Source of the DNA: an uncultured Lachnospiraceae bacterium | Lineage (GTDB): Bacteria > Bacillota > Clostridia > Lachnospirales > Lachnospiraceae | Direction: 5' to 3' | Assembly (NCBI GenBank): GCA_910577825.1 | Contig: CAJTOK010000003.1 | Coordinates: 1-64,000, forward strand | DNA length: 64,000 bases | Position numbers and translations under genes: made by a program | In this document: positions 60,845 through 64,000 of the stretch, piece after piece | Numbering within the stretch: the first letter of the stretch is position 1 | Layout: each line of letters opens with the position of its first letter | Notes under the pieces: model-generated | The model's database searches: none | What the model was told of the DNA's origin: nothing | Seen by the model: the letters and a program-made list of their open reading frames with translations, nothing else

Positions 60845-61798
60845 ATGAAAGAAAAAAAAGGATTTTTTAGCAGGTTAAAGGAGGGGCTGGCAAAGACACG
60901 TGATAATCTTGTAGCTGGCATTGATTCAATTTTCAAGGGGTTTTCTGAAATTGATGAAGATTTCTATGAGGAACTGGAAGAAGTCCTTATTATGGCAGAT
61001 ATAGGTGTTGCCACCACTGAGAAAATTATTGAAAATTTAAGGCAGAAAGTTAAAGAACAGAAAATAAAGGAAATAGAAGTATGCCGCCAGCTTCTTGTGG
61101 ATTCAATAAAAGAACAGATGCGTGTTGATGAAAATGCCTATGACTTTGAAAAAGAAGTTTCAGTTGTTATGCTTATAGGAGTAAATGGCGTTGGGAAAAC
61201 TACATCTGTAGGCAAGCTGGCAGGCCAGTTTAAAAACAATGGCAAAAAAGTTGTACTTGCTGCTGCTGACACATTCAGGGCAGCAGCTATTGGGCAGCTG
61301 GCAGAATGGGCTGGCAGGGCAGGCGTTGAAATAATATCAGGACAGGAGGGCGGCGACCCGGCCTCTGTTGTATTTGATGCAGTAAACGCCGCCAAAGCAA
61401 GGAATGCAGATGTACTTATATGCGATACCGCAGGAAGGCTTCATAATAAGAAGAACTTAATGGAAGAACTTAGGAAAATTAACCGCATAATTGACAGGGA
61501 ATTTCCAGATGCACACAGGGAAACACTTGTTGTACTGGACGGCACAACAGGACAGAATGCACTTGCACAGGCAAAACAGTTTAACGAAGTGGCAGACATA
61601 ACAGGCATAATCCTTACCAAACTTGACGGGACAGCCAAAGGCGGGATTGCCATTGCAATACAGTCTGAAATGAACATACCTGTAAAATATATAGGAATCG
61701 GTGAAAAAATTGATGACCTCCAGAAATTCGATGCAGATTCATTTGTAGATGCACTATTTTCAGTACAAAAGAGAGGGGCAGGGGAAAAAGCAATATGA
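60845..61798 (+). CDS. ftsY: Signal recognition particle receptor FtsY
   Basis: A 317-residue SRP GTPase with the N domain (about 1-95) and G domain: GVNGVGKTTSVGKLA (about 116-130), DTFRAAA (about 144-150), DTAGRLHNKKNL (about 195-206), TKLDGTAKGG (about 257-266). The long acidic A domain of E. coli FtsY is absent, as usual in Firmicutes. It docks ribosome-SRP complexes at the membrane. Its stop overlaps the ATG of a decayed gene. Confidence 0.95.
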   Translation: MKEKKGFFSRLKEGLAKTRDNLVAGIDSIFKGFSEIDEDFYEELEEVLIMADIGVATTEKIIENLRQKVKEQKIKEIEVCRQLLVDSIKEQMRVDENAYDFEKEVSVVMLIGVNGVGKTTSVGKLAGQFKNNGKKVVLAAADTFRAAAIGQLAEWAGRAGVEIISGQEGGDPASVVFDAVNAAKARNADVLICDTAGRLHNKKNLMEELRKINRIIDREFPDAHRETLVVLDGTTGQNALAQAKQFNEVADITGIILTKLDGTAKGGIAIAIQSEMNIPVKYIGIGEKIDDLQKFDADSFVDALFSVQKRGAGEKAI

Positions 61799-61941
61799 AA
61801 ATAGTATTTTGGAACACATGTAAAAATACCATGATAAATCCATATATCAGGGATATTATAATTGATAATAAAGTGGATATTGCCATATTGGCAGAATACC
61901 ATGCAGATATCAGTAATCTCAAAGATATGTTATATTTATGA
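61795..61941 (+). pseudogene. N-terminal remnant of an endonuclease/exonuclease/phosphatase-family gene
   Basis: An ATG overlapping the ftsY stop opens 48 codons beginning KIVFWNT and containing DNKVDIAILAEYHADI. This matches the first strands of endonuclease/exonuclease/phosphatase-fold proteins (hydrophobic strand ending WN, then ...DI..L.E). It stops at 61941, while the family needs over 250 residues. A further frame (61948-62092, about 48 codons) has no family I can name. Confidence 0.55.
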
Positions 61942-62112
61942 AATAGAAACAAAACAGGAATTTGAAGATGTGGTGGTACGTATTATAAATACTAAAAAAA
62001 TAAGAAAGATAATACAAGATTTAATTAATATACCTGGAAAGGGATTAAAGAAATATACCCAGACAACAACTGCTGGAAAGGCTGATATTTAATATACCAG
62101 AAAATAAACCAG

Positions 62113-62448
62113 ATGATGGAATACATTTTTACAGAACATCAGTTAGTTTTGTCTTCATATATTGTGGAAGAATTAAAGGATGTTACTAGAAGAAAATTTG
62201 CTGGTAAGTCTAACGCCATAGATATATTACTTGCTAAGATGGATTATGAGTATGTGTATACACCAGATACGTTGGATGAAACATTATTTAAAATCAGGGA
62301 TGTGAAGGATTATCCAGTTCTTTATACAGCAATACTGGAAGATGTAGATATTCTTATAACTGGAGACAATGATTTTAGTGATGTAGATATTGAAAAGCCA
62401 GAGATTCTGACACCAGCAGAGTTTATGGAGAGGTATGTAAAAATTTAA
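62113..62448 (+). pseudogene. PIN-domain protein lacking its N-terminus
   Basis: A 111-codon frame resembles the C-terminal two thirds of a PIN-domain ribonuclease of toxin-antitoxin type: SSYIVEELKDVTRRKF (about 13-28), IRDVKDYPVLYTAILEDVDILITGDNDF (about 62-89) and ILTPAEFMERY. The first strand with the invariant Asp (usually xxDTNVL) is absent and no suitable start with binding site is seen, so it is probably inactive. No antitoxin gene is adjacent. Confidence 0.65.
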
Positions 62449-62541
62449 GCTAGATTTTTAAGTTTCCTATAAAGAATGGGGAAACTCAAATTTACGTCTT
62501 TTTTTTAAATATTATAAAATTTATAAAAGAGGATTTTGATT

Positions 62542-63132
62542 ATGAAATTATATCATGGCAGCAACACAGGTGGTATAAAAATATTAGAACCAAGGCTGGC
62601 AGACCATGACCGTCCATATGTATATATGGCAACTATTGATGTAATAACTGCATTTTATCTGTGTAATGCTGTTGAAAGGCCATATTACTGGTTTCCTTAT
62701 GGTTTTGAAAATAATAGCCCTGTGCCAGTATACCATGAATTATATCCAGATGCTTTAAAAGAAGTATCTGAAGGTGTAAGTGGTTATATATATGAAGCTG
62801 GTACAGAAGAAAGCCAGATTATACCATTTAAAAATATTCCATGTGCAAGGCTGGCAACAAAACCTGTTAAAGTAAAGAAATATACCAGGATAGATAATGA
62901 CTATAATCTGTTTATGGATTATACCAGGCAGGGAAAGATGAAGATTGGTTATTTTAAAGATAAAACACCAGAACAGTTACAGTGGTGGCATTCAAGTATT
63001 ATAAATTATTTAGAGGAAAAAAATATGGCAAGTATCCCAGATTGTCCATATGCACGTTTTGTAAAGAAAAAGTTTCCAGAAGTATGGGAAAGATATATTA
63101 AAAGTAAATATAAAGAAAACAGCCGCCTATAA
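62542..63132 (+). CDS. Protein of unknown function with an ART-like HGS motif
   Basis: A 196-residue protein starting KLYHGSNTGGIKILEP, then YVYMATIDVITAFYLCNAVERPYYWFPYGF. The 'YHGS...YMA...A.Y' pattern is like the start of ADP-ribosyltransferase-fold proteins such as DUF3990, but I cannot confirm a catalytic Glu. No signal peptide or membrane segment. The ATG at 62542 follows AGAGGA. It stands alone between decayed genes and a structured-RNA region. Function unknown. Confidence 0.6.
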   Translation: MKLYHGSNTGGIKILEPRLADHDRPYVYMATIDVITAFYLCNAVERPYYWFPYGFENNSPVPVYHELYPDALKEVSEGVSGYIYEAGTEESQIIPFKNIPCARLATKPVKVKKYTRIDNDYNLFMDYTRQGKMKIGYFKDKTPEQLQWWHSSIINYLEEKNMASIPDCPYARFVKKKFPEVWERYIKSKYKENSRL

Positions 63133-63159
63133 GGGATAGTTAAATACAATGCTTCTCTT

Positions 63160-63343
63160 AACCTGCCAAAGTACAAGGGCGGCTTTTAAATTATATAGCT
63201 CTGGCAGGTTCAAAATTTTTCCAGCCGGCAGCCGCTTGCGCTTGAACGTCACACGCAATGGTGCATAAAATCTGTGAAAAACCAGATTTAAGCACCAGCG
63301 GCTCCGTACACTGCCTTTTGGAAAAATCTTTGAAACCTGCCAG
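63160..63343 (+). ncRNA. Candidate multistem structured RNA
   Basis: A noncoding stretch folds by exact complement: 63201-63210 with 63334-63343 (10 bp), 63216-63222 with 63320-63326 (7 bp), 63227-63231 with 63311-63315 (5 bp), 63231-63236 with 63297-63302 (6 bp, sharing one base). Inside are two hairpins: TTGCG/CGCAA (63236-63258) and GGTGC/GCACC with AAATCTG/CAGATTT (63260-63296). Upstream, 63160-63168 can pair with 63201-63210 instead, giving two exclusive folds. The strand is not certain, since a dyad reads on both. A MITE is an alternative. Confidence 0.5.
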
Positions 63344-63529
63344 AAAATCTACAAAACTGTATTGCACCTGTTGGTACTTAAACCCTGTTTTCCAAGGTTT
63401 TATGTATTTATATCTTAAAATAAAGTCATACTATTCTAAATTTTTTTCTGGATAGACAATATCTAAAAAACGTGGTAAGGTATATAAGATAGACAATTTA
63501 AGAATATTTTAAGAAAGGAAGATAGATAA
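63344..63529. other. Intergenic region before the YebC-family gene
   Basis: Apart from AT-rich sequence and a possible TAGACA (63455 region) preceding TATAAG-like hexamers, I see no gene or clear element here. AGAAAGGAAG just before 63530 is the binding site of the next gene. Confidence 0.4.
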
Positions 63530-64000
63530 ATGTCAGGACATTCAAAATTTGCAAATATAAAGCATAAGAAAGAGAAAAATGATGCTAAAAAGGGTAAAAT
63601 TTTTACTATTATAGGAAGGGAAATAGCAGTTGCAGTTAAAGAGGGCGGTGCTGACCCTGAGAATAACAGCAGGCTGCGTGATGTTATTGCCAAGGCAAAA
63701 GCAAATAATATGCCAAATGATACCATTGAGCGTGGTATTAAAAAAGCTGCTGGTGATGCTGGCAATGTTAATTATGAATCGGTTACATATGAAGGATACG
63801 GGCCGGGCGGGACAGCCATTATAGTTAAAGCCCTTACAGATAATAAGAACCGTACAGCAGGCAATGTCCGTAATGCTTTTACAAAGGGAAGCGGAAGTGT
63901 AGGTACACAGGGCTGTGTATCATATATGTTTGATGAAAAAGGACAGATTATAATCTCAAAGGAAGAAATGGACGATAATAATATAAAGATGGAAGCAGAT
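63530..64000 (+). CDS. YebC/PmpR family transcriptional/translation regulator (partial)
   Basis: The first 157 residues of a YebC/PmpR/TACO1-family protein: MSGHSKFANIKHKKEKNDAKKGKIFT is the diagnostic N-terminus, followed by the middle domain with SVTYEGYGPGGTAIIV (about 84-99) and NKNRTAGNVRNAF (about 104-116). The gene runs off the window edge. Members of this family have been described as transcription regulators and, more recently, as factors helping ribosomes at difficult sequences. Confidence 0.93.
   Translation, partial: MSGHSKFANIKHKKEKNDAKKGKIFTIIGREIAVAVKEGGADPENNSRLRDVIAKAKANNMPNDTIERGIKKAAGDAGNVNYESVTYEGYGPGGTAIIVKALTDNKNRTAGNVRNAFTKGSGSVGTQGCVSYMFDEKGQIIISKEEMDDNNIKMEAD

Noticed and set aside
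1..64000. tRNA and rRNA genes
   Set aside because: I saw no tRNA cloverleaf or rRNA segment apart from the tRNA-like ends of tmRNA; a tRNAscan run would be decisive.

Overview
The window looks like chromosome of a low-GC, anaerobic, flagellated Clostridia member, most likely Lachnospiraceae. Supporting this are strong AGGAGG-type ribosome binding sites, TTGACA/TATAAT promoters, transketolase split into two subunits, an AEDNNLALAA-type tmRNA tag, a sigma-28-type promoter before a flagellin gene and a GH53 galactanase locus. The species cannot be named from sequence alone. Most of the window is core chromosome, dotted with insertion sequences and decayed genes.

Layout. 1-1.8 kb: an ABC exporter cut at its 5' end by what looks like the end of an IS200/IS605-type element, followed by a frameshifted FtsX-like permease. 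1.8-8.9 kb: an ABC-F ATPase (minus strand), a hotdog thioesterase, a sulfotransferase-fold protein that appears to have lost its catalytic residues, and a non-oxidative pentose phosphate operon (fructose-6-phosphate aldolase/transaldolase plus both transketolase halves). 8.9-9.25 kb: a compact candidate type I toxin-antitoxin module. 9.3-14.4 kb: an S66 peptidase, then a three-gene glycosyltransferase operon with an attenuator-like leader and a G9 tract. 14.4-24.2 kb: aroA, argS, an AAA+ ATPase, a secreted transglutaminase-like protein, ilvH, ilvC, a 36-residue membrane peptide, aroD, aroK and efp. 24.2-27 kb: a secreted peptidoglycan-binding protein, a truncated peptidase E gene and a complete 1828-bp IS with 18-bp inverted repeats and a TAAT duplication.

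27-31.4 kb: a galactan locus (LacI regulator, intracellular GH53 galactanase, galE) followed by aroE. 31.4-35.3 kb: two divergent BlaI/BlaR1-type modules; the left sensor has lost its protease core, while the left repressor keeps a clear double operator over its own promoter. 35.4-46.6 kb: a long flagellin, a cobalamin-dependent methionine synthase, a GT2 enzyme, a DUF5050 protein, and the secG, rnr, smpB, ssrA (tmRNA) run. 46.6-55.2 kb: remnants of a PD-(D/E)XK transposase-like gene, a RlaP-like nucleotidyltransferase, an unknown gene interrupted by an IS630-family element (its frame is restored when the element and one TA are removed), a response regulator, a PocR-domain hybrid histidine kinase and a sigma/anti-sigma pair. 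55.2-61.8 kb: the plsX-acpP-rnc-smc-ftsY run. 61.8-64 kb: decayed genes, an unknown protein, a candidate structured RNA of about 145 nt, and the start of a YebC/PmpR-family gene.

Functional links: four shikimate-pathway genes (aroA, aroD, aroK, aroE) lie in separate transcription units here. ilvH and ilvC serve branched-chain amino acid synthesis. The smpB-ssrA-rnr neighbourhood covers ribosome rescue and RNA decay. The galactan genes form a substrate-specific unit. The most unusual items are the small toxin-like gene with a facing antisense promoter, the multistem RNA at 63.2 kb, the possible phase-variable glycosyltransferase, and the unknown gene/response regulator/PocR-kinase cluster broken by an IS.
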